Source: Rhizobiales bacterium GAS188
GTDB lineage: Bacteria; Pseudomonadota; Alphaproteobacteria; Rhizobiales; Beijerinckiaceae
Assembly (NCBI GenBank): GCA_900104855.1
Contig: FNSS01000001.1
Span: forward strand, 6,891,001 to 6,955,000
DNA: 64,000 nt
Reading direction: 5' to 3'
Below are positions 18,630-27,277 of the stretch, piece by piece (position 1 is the stretch's first letter; each line of letters begins with the position of its first letter). Position numbers and translations under genes: made by a program. The notes beneath the pieces are model-generated. The model did not search any database. It was not told the origin of the DNA and saw nothing but the letters and a program-made list of their open reading frames with translations.

Positions 18630-19700
18630 GTGAAGCCTCCCCGGATTGGCGCCATCGATTGCGACATCCATCCGGCCTTGCCTGGCCTTGCGAGTCTCAT
18701 CCCCTATCTGTCCGAGCATTGGCGGGAGATGGTGCAGCAAGCGGGGCTGCACGAGCTCGACAGCATGAATTATCCGCCGGGCGCACCGATCTCGGCGCGC
18801 AGCGATTGGCGCCCTGCGCAAGGTAAGGCCGGCGGCAGCCTGGAGCAGATCCGTGCTCAGGCACTGGACCCTTTAGGCATCAGCATCGCGATCTGCAATT
18901 GCCTCTACGGTGTGCAGTTGCTGTTCAGCGAGGATATGGCGGCCGGCTTGTCGCGCGCCATCAATCGCTGGATGGCGAGCGAATGGCTTGATCGCGAGGA
19001 GAGGCTGCGCGCCTCGATCGTCATCCCGATGCAGAGCCCGGAGCTCGCTGTCGACGAGATCGAGCATTGGGCCGCAGATAAGCGCTTCGTCCAAGTGCTG
19101 ATGCTGGTCACGGGCGACATGCCGCTCGGCCGGCGCCATTACTGGCCGATCTACGCGGCCGCTGCCCGCCATGGCCTGCCGGTCGGCATCCATGCCGGCA
19201 GCAGCTTCCGCTACCCCACCACCCCGGTCGGCTGGACCTCGTATTACGCCGAGGATTACGTCAACCAGTCGCAAGCCTTCCAGACGCAATTGACGAGCCT
19301 GATCTGCGAAGGCGTCTTCTCGAAATTTCCAGAGCTGCGCGTGGTGCTGATCGAGTCTGGCTTCACCTGGTTGCCCGCGCATCTATGGCACCTCGGCAAG
19401 TTCTGGCGCGGCCTGCGCATGGAGGTTCCCTGGGTCGACCGGCCGCCTTTCGAGATCGTGCGCGATCAGGTCCGGCTGACCTTGCAACCCGCCGATGCGC
19501 CTCCCCAGCGCCAGCAATTCGAACGCCTGATCGAGCATATGGGCTCCGACAAGCTTCTGCTGTTCTCGACGGATTATCCGCATTGGCAATTCGATGGCGA
19601 GGAGGCCCTGCCAGACGGCCTGCCGGAGGCGATGATCCGCAAGATCCTCCTCGACAATCCGCGCGAGACCTATCCGCGCCTGATGGAGCTGGCGCAATGA
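18630..19700 (+). CDS. Amidohydrolase family protein (Amidohydro_2), 2
   Basis: The 356-residue metal-dependent hydrolase starts at GTG 18630, with AAAGGA eight bases upstream and the metal motif DCDIH at residues 10-14. Further ligands probably come from VGIHAG and the C-terminal STDYPHW. Its closest relative in the window is the next gene: both share Y-W-P-I-Y, LPVGIHA, VGWTSYY/GGWPSYY, V-x-IESGF-x-WLPA and DYPHW-x-FD, so they arose by duplication. The stop overlaps the next ATG (ATGA), so they are co-translated and may form a heteromer. Substrate unknown; a carboxylated aromatic ring product is plausible. Confidence 0.85.
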   Translation: MKPPRIGAIDCDIHPALPGLASLIPYLSEHWREMVQQAGLHELDSMNYPPGAPISARSDWRPAQGKAGGSLEQIRAQALDPLGISIAICNCLYGVQLLFSEDMAAGLSRAINRWMASEWLDREERLRASIVIPMQSPELAVDEIEHWAADKRFVQVLMLVTGDMPLGRRHYWPIYAAAARHGLPVGIHAGSSFRYPTTPVGWTSYYAEDYVNQSQAFQTQLTSLICEGVFSKFPELRVVLIESGFTWLPAHLWHLGKFWRGLRMEVPWVDRPPFEIVRDQVRLTLQPADAPPQRQQFERLIEHMGSDKLLLFSTDYPHWQFDGEEALPDGLPEAMIRKILLDNPRETYPRLMELAQ

Positions 19701-20809
19701 ACATCCACGCCGCGCCGAAGAGTGAGATCAAGCTCGAGCGGGCGACGCGCTTCCCGGTCGCCGATTGCGACCTCCACCCCGTACCCAACACCATCCGCGA
19801 TCTCTTCCCCTATCTCGAGACGCGCTGGCGCGAGCATTTCGAGAGCTTCGGCGTGAGGCGCCGGCAAGGCATCTTCCAAGGGCCCGTCTATCCGAAGGGA
19901 CAGCCGGATGCGGCGCGCCGCGACGCCTGGCCTCCGGGAGGCGGCAAGCCGGGCAGCAGCCTCGCCTTCATGCAGCAGCAGCATCTCGACGCCAATAATG
20001 TCGAGCTCGGCGTGCTCACCGTCATCAATCCGCATCCGGGCAATTACCAGAACCCGGATCAGAGCATTGCCATGTGCCGGGCCGTCAATGACTGGCAGGT
20101 CGCCGAATGGATCGAGAAGGATCGCCGCCTCAAGGGCTCGATCCTCACGGCCTATGAACATGGCGCGGCCGCCGTCGCCGAGATCGAGCGGCTCGCCGGA
20201 GACCCGAATTTCGTGCAGGTGTTCTTCCTCAGCCGCACCGCCCAGCCGCTCGGCAACCGCTGCTACTGGCCGATCTATGAGGCGGCGGCGCGCGCCAACC
20301 TGCCGGTCGGCATCCATGCCTTCGGCAATAGCGGCTTTCCGATCACGAGCGGCGGCTGGCCTTCCTACTATATCGAGGAGATGGCCGGCCACGCCCAATC
20401 CTGCCAATCGCAGGTGACGAGCCTCGTCCTCGAGGGCGTGTTCGAGGCCTTCCCGAGCTTGCGCGTCGTGTTCATCGAAAGCGGCTTCGGCTGGTTGCCG
20501 GCACTCAGCTGGCGGCTCGATGCGCATTGGAAGAAGCTCAGGAGCGAGAACCCCGCTCTCAAGCGGCTGCCTTCGGAATATATCCGCGAGCATATCTGGA
20601 TCACGACGCAGCCGATGGAGGAGCCCGAGCGGCCGCGCCATCTGCTCGATATCTTCGAGTGGATCGGTTGGGATCGCATCCTCTACGCATCCGATTATCC
20701 GCATTGGGATTTCGACGATCCGGCCCATGTCCTGCCGGGCGGCGTGAGCGACGAGCAGCGCAAGAAGCTGTTCTTGACCAATGCCCTGTCGCTCTACGGG
20801 GTCGGCTGA
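19697..20809 (+). CDS. Amidohydrolase family protein (Amidohydro_2), 3
   Basis: The 370-residue protein is the downstream twin of the previous gene, with DCDLH near residue 20, GIHAFG, IESGFGWLPA and SDYPHWDFD. It begins at the ATG overlapping the upstream stop; longer in-frame upstream sequence lies inside the neighbouring gene and is not part of it. It has an extra loop after the first motif (PVYPKGQPDAARRDAWP) that its twin carries in a shorter form. Followed four bases later by a Rieske protein gene. Function unassigned; the conserved pair plus Rieske order suggests a shared reaction sequence. Confidence 0.85.
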   Translation: MNIHAAPKSEIKLERATRFPVADCDLHPVPNTIRDLFPYLETRWREHFESFGVRRRQGIFQGPVYPKGQPDAARRDAWPPGGGKPGSSLAFMQQQHLDANNVELGVLTVINPHPGNYQNPDQSIAMCRAVNDWQVAEWIEKDRRLKGSILTAYEHGAAAVAEIERLAGDPNFVQVFFLSRTAQPLGNRCYWPIYEAAARANLPVGIHAFGNSGFPITSGGWPSYYIEEMAGHAQSCQSQVTSLVLEGVFEAFPSLRVVFIESGFGWLPALSWRLDAHWKKLRSENPALKRLPSEYIREHIWITTQPMEEPERPRHLLDIFEWIGWDRILYASDYPHWDFDDPAHVLPGGVSDEQRKKLFLTNALSLYGVG

Positions 20810-20813
20810 CGAG

Positions 20814-21227
20814 ATGGCTAAGCATGTTGTGGCGCCCCTCAAGGACCTGCCGCCGGGATCGCGCAGGCTGGTTACGGTCAAGGGGCGAGGGGTCGCGGTG
20901 TTCAATGTGGGAGGCGAGCTCTTCGCGCTCGTCGATCGCTGCCCACACAAGGGCGGCAGCCTGTGCGAGGGAAAGCTCACGGGGCTCGTGCAATCGCCGG
21001 AGCCTGGACAATATGCCTATTCGCGCCCGGGCGAGATCCTGCGCTGTCCCTGGCATGGCTGGGAATTCGATATCCGCACCGGCAAATCCCGCTGCGAGCC
21101 CGAGCGCATCAAGGCGAAGAGCTATCCGGTCGCGGTCGAGCCGGGCGGCGAGCTGAGCGAGGGGCCCTACACGCTCGAGACCTTCCCGGTTTCGGTCGAG
21201 CAGGACTATGTCGTGTTGACGATCTGA
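20814..21227 (+). CDS. Rieske [2Fe-2S] protein, ferredoxin-like
   Basis: The 137-residue protein has both Rieske cluster motifs: Cys43-x-His45 (CPHKGG) and Cys78-x-x-His81 (CPWHGWEFD). The 32 residues between them exceed the usual 15-17 by a loop (TGLVQSPEPGQYAYSRPGE). No catalytic oxygenase domain is fused, so it should act as an electron carrier or small accessory subunit. It begins four bases after the third amidohydrolase in the same operon. No reductase or oxygenase large subunit is nearby, leaving its redox partner unknown. From memory, similar long-loop Rieske proteins accompany Amidohydro_2 genes in other bacteria. Confidence 0.88.
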   Translation: MAKHVVAPLKDLPPGSRRLVTVKGRGVAVFNVGGELFALVDRCPHKGGSLCEGKLTGLVQSPEPGQYAYSRPGEILRCPWHGWEFDIRTGKSRCEPERIKAKSYPVAVEPGGELSEGPYTLETFPVSVEQDYVVLTI

Positions 21228-21240
21228 GCATCCCCACCAT

Positions 21241-21291
21241 GCCGGCTGGAAGCCGGCGATCCGGCCCTGGGACCGCCGGCTTCCAGCCGGC
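21241..21291. repeat. Perfect 18-bp inverted repeat (hairpin) after the Rieske gene
   Basis: Arms at 21241-21258 and 21274-21291 are exact inverted copies containing GCCGGCTGGAAGCCGGC, separated by 15 bases. The hairpin starts 14 bp after the Rieske stop. No T-run follows, so it is either a REP-type palindrome or a transcript-stabilising or attenuating structure, not a canonical intrinsic terminator. The rest of the gap to 21532 holds GC-rich repeated GGCACGGCG strings and the RND operon promoter region; no gene is visible. Confidence 0.7.
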
Positions 21292-21532
21292 AATACGCTC
21301 CGCGTCCCCTTGACATGGCGCCGTGGGACCCTAACTGAAACCCTCCTTTCGCGCGGCACGGCGTGGGGCCGCCGCGGCCCCCGACGCCGCCCGAGGGGAC
21401 AAGGCACGGCGCGCGGTGCAAGGGACGCGTCGGCAGCAAAAGAACGAGTTGCGGGGAGGGCGGGAACGATCAGGCGAGGCATGTTCGTGGTATTGGCCAC
21501 GGCGAATTCACATCGCGAGCGAAGGCAGGATC

Positions 21533-22687
21533 ATGCTTAGATCGAAGTCGAGACTAGTCGGATTTTCTCTCGCGGCCCTGCTTCTCGCCTATGGCCTTCC
21601 CTTTGCAGCCCTGGCCCAGACGGCCGCGCCGCCTCCGCCCCCGGTGACGGTCGCCAAGCCCATCGTCAAGGACGTCCAGGAATGGGATGAGTTCATCGGG
21701 CGCTTCGAGGCGGTCGACCAGGTCGATATCAGGTCGCGCGTATCCGGCTATCTCGACAAGGTGCAGTTCGTGGACGGTGCCATCGTCAAGGCCGGCGATC
21801 TCCTGTTCACCATCGATCAGCGGCCCTATCAGACAGCGCTCGAACAGGCTCAGGCCGATCTCAAATCCGCGCAGGCGCGTCTTGAATTCGCCCAGACCGA
21901 CGCCGAGCGCGCTGAATCGCTGCGCAAGACCGGCAATATCTCAGAGCAGATCTTCGATCAGCGGCGCCAGGCGCTCTTGACCACGCGCGCCGATGCCGAT
22001 CGGGCGCAAGCCACGCTCGATCGCGCCAAGCTCGATATGGAATATACCGAGATCCGCGCGCCGCTGGCCGGACGCATCTCGCGCCGCCTGATCTCGCCGG
22101 GCAACCTCGTCAACGCCAACGACACCCTGCTCACCAATATCGTGGCGACCGATCCGATCTATTTCTATTTCGACGTCGACGAACGCTCTTATCTCGACTA
22201 CCTCGCCGCCGGCCTCAACGGCACGCGCGTCTCGAAGGAAGTGGGCGATATCTTTGTGGCGCTGACCAATGAGCGCGAGCCCGCCCATAAGGGCAGGCTC
22301 GACTTCCTCGACAACCGTATCGACCAGGCGAGCGGCACGATCCGTGGGCGCGGCGTGTTCGAAAACGGGGATTTGAAGCTCACGCCCGGCCTGTTCGGCC
22401 GCGTGCGCATCCTCGGCGCGGCGCTGCATCGCGGCATCCTCTTGCCCGAGGAGGCGTTCGCCACCGACCAGGATCGGCGCATCGTCTATGTGGTAGGCAC
22501 CGACAACAAGATCACGGCGAAAACGGTGCGCATGGGGCCGCATATCGACGGGTATCGCGTCGTCCGCGACGGGCTTTCCGGCGACGAGACCGTCGTCGTC
22601 AACGGGCTGATGCGAGTGCGCCCGGGCGTTGTCGTCGATCCGCAGATGACGAACCTGCCGCCCACGCGCGAACGCGTCGGCGGCTGA
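21533..22687 (+). CDS. RND efflux periplasmic adaptor (membrane fusion protein)
   Basis: The 384-residue adaptor links an inner-membrane RND pump to an outer-membrane channel. A signal peptide ends near AALAQ. The biotinyl-lipoyl half motifs (IRSRVSGYLDKVQFVDGAIVKAGDLLF-type, here DIRSRVSGYL and KAGDLLFTID) flank a coiled-coil hairpin (about residues 95-165, rich in Q, A and E). Beta-barrel and membrane-proximal domains follow, with YTEIRAPLAGRISRRL. Start ATG 21533 has AGGA upstream and is followed by the leader. It is 29 bp upstream of the pump gene. No tolC homologue or dedicated TetR repressor is adjacent. Confidence 0.93.
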   Translation: MLRSKSRLVGFSLAALLLAYGLPFAALAQTAAPPPPPVTVAKPIVKDVQEWDEFIGRFEAVDQVDIRSRVSGYLDKVQFVDGAIVKAGDLLFTIDQRPYQTALEQAQADLKSAQARLEFAQTDAERAESLRKTGNISEQIFDQRRQALLTTRADADRAQATLDRAKLDMEYTEIRAPLAGRISRRLISPGNLVNANDTLLTNIVATDPIYFYFDVDERSYLDYLAAGLNGTRVSKEVGDIFVALTNEREPAHKGRLDFLDNRIDQASGTIRGRGVFENGDLKLTPGLFGRVRILGAALHRGILLPEEAFATDQDRRIVYVVGTDNKITAKTVRMGPHIDGYRVVRDGLSGDETVVVNGLMRVRPGVVVDPQMTNLPPTRERVGG

Positions 22688-22716
22688 TCTCAGACACAGA
22701 CGGCAAGCCCAAAACC

Positions 22717-25700
22717 ATGCGTTTTTCCCATTTCTTCGTCGACCGTCCGATCTTCGCGACGGTGCTCGCCATCGTGCTCGTGATCGTGGGCATGGTCGCC
22801 TATTCGGGCCTGCCGGTCGCGCAATATCCCGAGATCGCCCCACCGACCATCGTGGTGCGCGCCTCCTATCCGGGCGCCAATGCCGACACGGTCGCAGCCA
22901 CCGTCGCGACGCCGATCGAGCAGGAGGTCAACGGCGTCGAGGACATGCTCTACATGTCCTCCTATTCGACGGGCGACGGCAACTTGTCGCTCACCATCAC
23001 CTTCAAGCTCGGCACCGATCTCGATAAGGCGCAAGTGCTGGTCCAGAACCGCGTGGCGATCGCGGCGCCGCGCTTGCCCGACGAGGTCAAGCGACTCGGC
23101 GTGACCACGCTCAAGAGCTCGCCCGACCTGATGATGGTCGTGCATATGCTGTCGCCCGACAACACCTATGACCAGCTCTACGTCTCGAACTATGCGCGCA
23201 ACAATGTGCGCGACGAGCTGTTGCGGCTCAACGGCGTCGGCGATCTCACGATCTTCGGCGAGCGCCAATATTCGCTGCGTGTCTGGCTCGATCCCGAGAA
23301 GCTCGCAGCCTTCGGGCTGACAGCAGGCGATGTGACGCGCGCCATCCAGGAGCAGAATATCCAGGTCTCGGGCGGTGCTCTCGGCCAGGAGCCGACGCCT
23401 TCTGCGGGGGCCTTCCAGATCACGGTGACGACGCAAGGCAGGCTCCAGGATCCGCGGCAGTTCCGCCAGATCATCGTGCGCTCGACCCCCGATGGAAGAC
23501 TGGTGCGCGTCCAGGACGTCGCCCGTGTCGAGCTCGGCGCCCAGGATTATCTCACCAACTCCTACCTGAACGGCAAGCCGGCCGTGGCGCTGGTGATCTT
23601 CCAGCGCCCGAATACCAATGCACTCCAGGCCGCTGCCGACATCACCAGGACGATGCAGCGGCTGAAGGAGAATTTCCCGCCAGGCATCGACTACACCATC
23701 GTCTACAACCCGACCGAGTTCATCGCCCAGTCCGTGGACGCCGTCTATCACACGCTGTTCGAGGCGGTGCTGCTGGTCATCCTGGTGATCCTCGTCTTCC
23801 TGCAGAGCTGGCGCACGGCGATCATTCCGATCATCGCCATTCCGGTGTCGCTCATCGGCACCTTCGCGGTGATGTCGGCCTTCGGCTTCTCGCTCAACAA
23901 CCTCACCCTTTTCGGCATGGTGCTCGCGATCGGCATCGTGGTCGACGATGCCATCGTCGTGGTCGAGAATGTCGAGCGCAATATCGCCCACGGCATGTCG
24001 CCGCGCGATGCTTCCCACGAGACCATGGACGAAGTCGGCACGGCCCTGATCGCCATCGCGCTCGTGCTCACCGCAGTGTTCGTGCCGACGGCCTTCATCC
24101 CCGGCCTCAGCGGCCAGTTCTACCGGCAATTCGCCCTGACGATCGCGGTTTCGACACTGATCTCGGCCTTCCTGTCCCTGACCTTGTCGCCGGCGCTCGC
24201 GGCCTTCCTGTTGCGGCCGCACACTCACGAGGCGAGCCGCAACCCGTTGGCGCGTTTCGGCCGCTTCCTTGCCGACAGCTTCAATGGCGGCTTCGCACGC
24301 ATGGCGAACGGCTATGCGGCAGCGGTCGGGCTGTTGGCGCGGCGCAAGAGCATCGTGCTGCCGCTCTATGCACTGCTGATCGGGGCGACCGTCTGGGTCG
24401 CGATGCGGGTGCCGCAAGGCTTCATCCCGACGCTCGACCAGGGCTATGCCATCATCATCGCCCAGCTGCCGGACGGCGCCTCGCTGTCGCGCACCGACGC
24501 GGTGACGCGGCGCATCAGCGACATCGCGCAGACGACCCCCGGCGCCGCCAATGCGGTTGCCTTCGCGGGCTTCTCGGCGGCGACCTTCACCAACGCCACC
24601 AACTCGGCCGCTGTCTTCGTTGCGTTCAAGCCCTTCGACGAAAGGGTCCAGGCGGGCCAGAGCGCAGCCTCCATCATCAAGGACCTGACGACGCGTCTGC
24701 AAGTGATCCAGGAGGCCTTCGTCATCGTCATCCCGCCGCCTCCGGTGCGCGGCATCGGCAATGCCGGCGGCTTCAAGCTGCAGCTGCAGGATCGCGCCGC
24801 TGCCGAGGTCGGTCCCGTGCTGGCCAGGGCCTATGAGCTGATGGGGAAGGCCCGCCAGGATCCGAAAGTGGCCGGAGTGTTCACGACGTTCTCGGCCGGT
24901 TCGCCGCAGATCTATCTCGATATCGACCGGCAGAAGGCGCAGATTCTCAACGTGCCGATCGCCAACATCTTCGAGACGCTTCAGGACAATCTCGGCGTCG
25001 CTTATGTGAACGATTTCAACGCTTTCGGACGTGTTTATCAAGTGCGCGCCCAGGCCGATCAGCGCTTCCGGGTGGACGCGGAAGATCTCAACCGCTTGCG
25101 CGTGCGCTCCTCGACGGGCGCACTCGTGCCGATGGGCACGCTCGCCGAGGCGCGCGAGGTGAGCGGCCCCAGCCTCGTGCAGCGCTACAACATGTATGTG
25201 TCCGTGCCTTTGCAGGGGGTGGCGGCGCCGGGCGTATCGTCGGGCGCGGCGCTTTCCGAGATGGAGGACCTCGCCCATCAGGTGCTGCCGCGCGGCATGG
25301 CCTATGAATGGACCGATCTCGCCTTCCAGCAGCGCGCCACCGGCAATACGGCGATCTTCGTCTTCGCGCTCTCGGTGGTCTTCGTATTCCTGGTGCTCGC
25401 CGCCCAATATGAAAGCTGGGCGCTGCCGCTCGCCATCGTGCTGATCGTTCCGATGAGCGTGCTCGCCGCACTTGGCGGCGTGCTCCTGCGCGACATGGAC
25501 AACAACATCCTCACCCAGATCGGGCTCGTCGTGCTTGTCGGCCTCGCGGCCAAGAACGCCATCCTCATCGTCGAGTTCGCGAGGGAGGCGGAGATCCGCG
25601 ACGGCAAGGATCCGATCGCGGCCGCAGTCGAGGCCTGCCGGCTGCGCCTTCGGCCGATCCTGATGACGGCGCTCGCCTTCACGCTCGGTGTGTTGCCGCT

Positions 25701-25911
25701 GGTGATCGCCACCGGCCCGGGGGCGGAAATGCGCCAGGCGCTCGGCACCGCGGTGTTCTTCGGGATGGTGGGGGTGACCTTGTTCGGCCTGTTCTTCACG
25801 CCGGTGTTTTACGTGGCCATCCGCACGCTGGTCCTCTGGATGCGCGGGCCGGAGCGTCGGCGCAAGCTGCCGGATGAGCCGCGCGACAGCGCCTCGGGCG
25901 CGACTGCCTAG
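22717..25911 (+). CDS. RND multidrug efflux pump, inner-membrane transporter (HAE1 family)
   Basis: The 1064-residue protein has the AcrB/MexB plan: a short N-terminal segment (FSHFFVDRPIFATVLAIVL), two large periplasmic loops and twelve transmembrane helices. The proton-relay Asp pair lies in GIVVDDAIVVVENVERN in TM4, and the C-terminal motif LVGLAAKNAILIVEFA is present. It forms a homotrimer exporting drugs or lipophilic compounds with the adaptor encoded just upstream. Length is normal for HAE1. Substrates cannot be predicted. Local regulation is unclear; the GlxA-like gene downstream converges on it. Confidence 0.95.
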   Translation: MRFSHFFVDRPIFATVLAIVLVIVGMVAYSGLPVAQYPEIAPPTIVVRASYPGANADTVAATVATPIEQEVNGVEDMLYMSSYSTGDGNLSLTITFKLGTDLDKAQVLVQNRVAIAAPRLPDEVKRLGVTTLKSSPDLMMVVHMLSPDNTYDQLYVSNYARNNVRDELLRLNGVGDLTIFGERQYSLRVWLDPEKLAAFGLTAGDVTRAIQEQNIQVSGGALGQEPTPSAGAFQITVTTQGRLQDPRQFRQIIVRSTPDGRLVRVQDVARVELGAQDYLTNSYLNGKPAVALVIFQRPNTNALQAAADITRTMQRLKENFPPGIDYTIVYNPTEFIAQSVDAVYHTLFEAVLLVILVILVFLQSWRTAIIPIIAIPVSLIGTFAVMSAFGFSLNNLTLFGMVLAIGIVVDDAIVVVENVERNIAHGMSPRDASHETMDEVGTALIAIALVLTAVFVPTAFIPGLSGQFYRQFALTIAVSTLISAFLSLTLSPALAAFLLRPHTHEASRNPLARFGRFLADSFNGGFARMANGYAAAVGLLARRKSIVLPLYALLIGATVWVAMRVPQGFIPTLDQGYAIIIAQLPDGASLSRTDAVTRRISDIAQTTPGAANAVAFAGFSAATFTNATNSAAVFVAFKPFDERVQAGQSAASIIKDLTTRLQVIQEAFVIVIPPPPVRGIGNAGGFKLQLQDRAAAEVGPVLARAYELMGKARQDPKVAGVFTTFSAGSPQIYLDIDRQKAQILNVPIANIFETLQDNLGVAYVNDFNAFGRVYQVRAQADQRFRVDAEDLNRLRVRSSTGALVPMGTLAEAREVSGPSLVQRYNMYVSVPLQGVAAPGVSSGAALSEMEDLAHQVLPRGMAYEWTDLAFQQRATGNTAIFVFALSVVFVFLVLAAQYESWALPLAIVLIVPMSVLAALGGVLLRDMDNNILTQIGLVVLVGLAAKNAILIVEFAREAEIRDGKDPIAAAVEACRLRLRPILMTALAFTLGVLPLVIATGPGAEMRQALGTAVFFGMVGVTLFGLFFTPVFYVAIRTLVLWMRGPERRRKLPDEPRDSASGATA

Positions 25912-25932
25912 CCTAAGGGCGCCCCGCCGGGT

Positions 25933-27063
25933 TCAGGCGGTCGAGAACCTGTCGCGGTATTGGCTGGGCGTCACTCCGACCCGCTTCTGGAAGACGCGCC
26001 GCAGCGTGTCGGCCGAGCCGAAGCCGCATTCGGTCGCAATGCTCTCCAGACGCTGCGCCGGATTTTCCAGGAGGCGCCGCGCCGCATCGACGCGGAGACG
26101 CTCCACGAATTCGGCCGGCGTCATGCCGGTCGCTTCCCGGAACAGGCGCGCGAAATTGCGCTCGCTCATCCCGGCCCGGGCCGCGAGCGTGGTGACGGAG
26201 AGATCGCCGCTTATGTTCTCGGCAGCCCATTCCTGGACACGTTGCACGGCGGGCGTGCTGGCAAATTGCGCCTGGAGCTGCAGGCTGAACTGGGCCTGGC
26301 CGCCGGCGCGCTTGAAGGGAACCACCATGGAGCGCGCGCAGCGCAGCGCGAAGGCCCGCCCCTGATCCTCTTCGATCAGGGCGAGAGCAAGATCGATGCC
26401 GGCCGTGACGCCCGCCGAAGTATAGACATTGCCGTCTCTGATGAAGATCCGGTCGACCTGTACCGTGACCTTCGGATAGCGCTTTTCCAGATCCCTCGCG
26501 AGCGCCCAATGGGTAGTCGCTCGCTTTCCGTCCAGCAAGCCCGCCTCGGCCAGCGGAAAAGCGCCGGTGCAGATCGATCCGAGGCGCCGTACGCGCAGCG
26601 AGGCCGATCTGAGGAACTGCAACAGATGCGCGTCTTTGCAGGCCTCCTCCTGGCCGAGGCCCCCCGAGACCAGGAGCGTGTCGAGCGGCAAGACCAATTC
26701 CTCGAGCTTGCAGCTCGGATTGACCGACATGCCGACCGAGGTCGCCACAGGTCGATCGTGTGACGCGATCACTTGCAGATCATAGAGCGGCTTGCGCCCG
26801 ATCAGCGAGGCGATGAGATTGGCCGTCGCGAAGACCTCCAAGGGCCCGACCGTGTCGAGCGCCGTGATGCCTGGATACACCACCATGGCGATGCGGCGCG
26901 CCTCGACATCCAGGCCTTGGCGCCAATAGCGGGGCCGGTCGCCAGAAGCAGGCCGCTTGCTTGCTGCTTCAGCGGGCTCGCCGGAGACCGAAGGTGGCCC
27001 TCCGCTTTCGCCATTAGCCACTAACTTGGCGCTCGAGCGAGCGGCTCGATTCGTCGGCGACAT
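25933..27063 (-). CDS. GlxA-family transcriptional regulator (DJ-1/PfpI + AraC HTH)
   Basis: The 376-residue protein joins an N-terminal DJ-1/PfpI-like domain (about 55-220: IAMVVYPGITALDTVGPLEVF, then the cysteine elbow GSICTGAFPLAEAGLL) to a C-terminal AraC double helix-turn-helix (about 270-370: TLAARAGMSERNFARLF and CGFGSADTLRRVFQKRVG). This arrangement is that of GlxA-type regulators, which act in metabolism of small nitrogenous or aromatic compounds. ATG 27063 is chosen because GGAGAG lies five bases upstream. The first 50 residues are low-complexity, so a later start is possible. It converges on the RND pump. Confidence 0.9.
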   Translation of the reverse strand: MSPTNRAARSSAKLVANGESGGPPSVSGEPAEAASKRPASGDRPRYWRQGLDVEARRIAMVVYPGITALDTVGPLEVFATANLIASLIGRKPLYDLQVIASHDRPVATSVGMSVNPSCKLEELVLPLDTLLVSGGLGQEEACKDAHLLQFLRSASLRVRRLGSICTGAFPLAEAGLLDGKRATTHWALARDLEKRYPKVTVQVDRIFIRDGNVYTSAGVTAGIDLALALIEEDQGRAFALRCARSMVVPFKRAGGQAQFSLQLQAQFASTPAVQRVQEWAAENISGDLSVTTLAARAGMSERNFARLFREATGMTPAEFVERLRVDAARRLLENPAQRLESIATECGFGSADTLRRVFQKRVGVTPSQYRDRFSTA

Positions 27064-27277
27064 GCGTCTCTCCGGCCGGTACGCGCCAAAGGACCGACCG
27101 GGAACCAGAACTCTCGAGTCCCAGGCTTGAGCCGACAATATCGACTGTCCGTATTGCGCCCTCGAGCCCGTTAGTAGCAAGGCGCGGGCGCACGAAGTCA
27201 AGCGCCGGCTCGGCGCGGCGGCATTTGGTCGGACGGCAATGTGCCGGCGTCGGCGCTCGAAGTTGCTCGACCAGATT

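Noticed and set aside
19385-19696. Upstream extension of the third amidohydrolase
   Set aside because: It overlaps the second amidohydrolase in another frame; the ATGA junction at 19697 gives the natural start.
22690-25407. 905-codon leftward ORF opposite the RND pump
   Set aside because: Antisense shadow; the sense strand encodes a full HAE1 transporter, and the antisense product is His/Arg/Asp-rich without motifs.
21533-27063. GlxA-type gene as local regulator of the RND pump
   Set aside because: It converges on the pump rather than diverging from its promoter, and no shared site was found, so I do not claim regulation.
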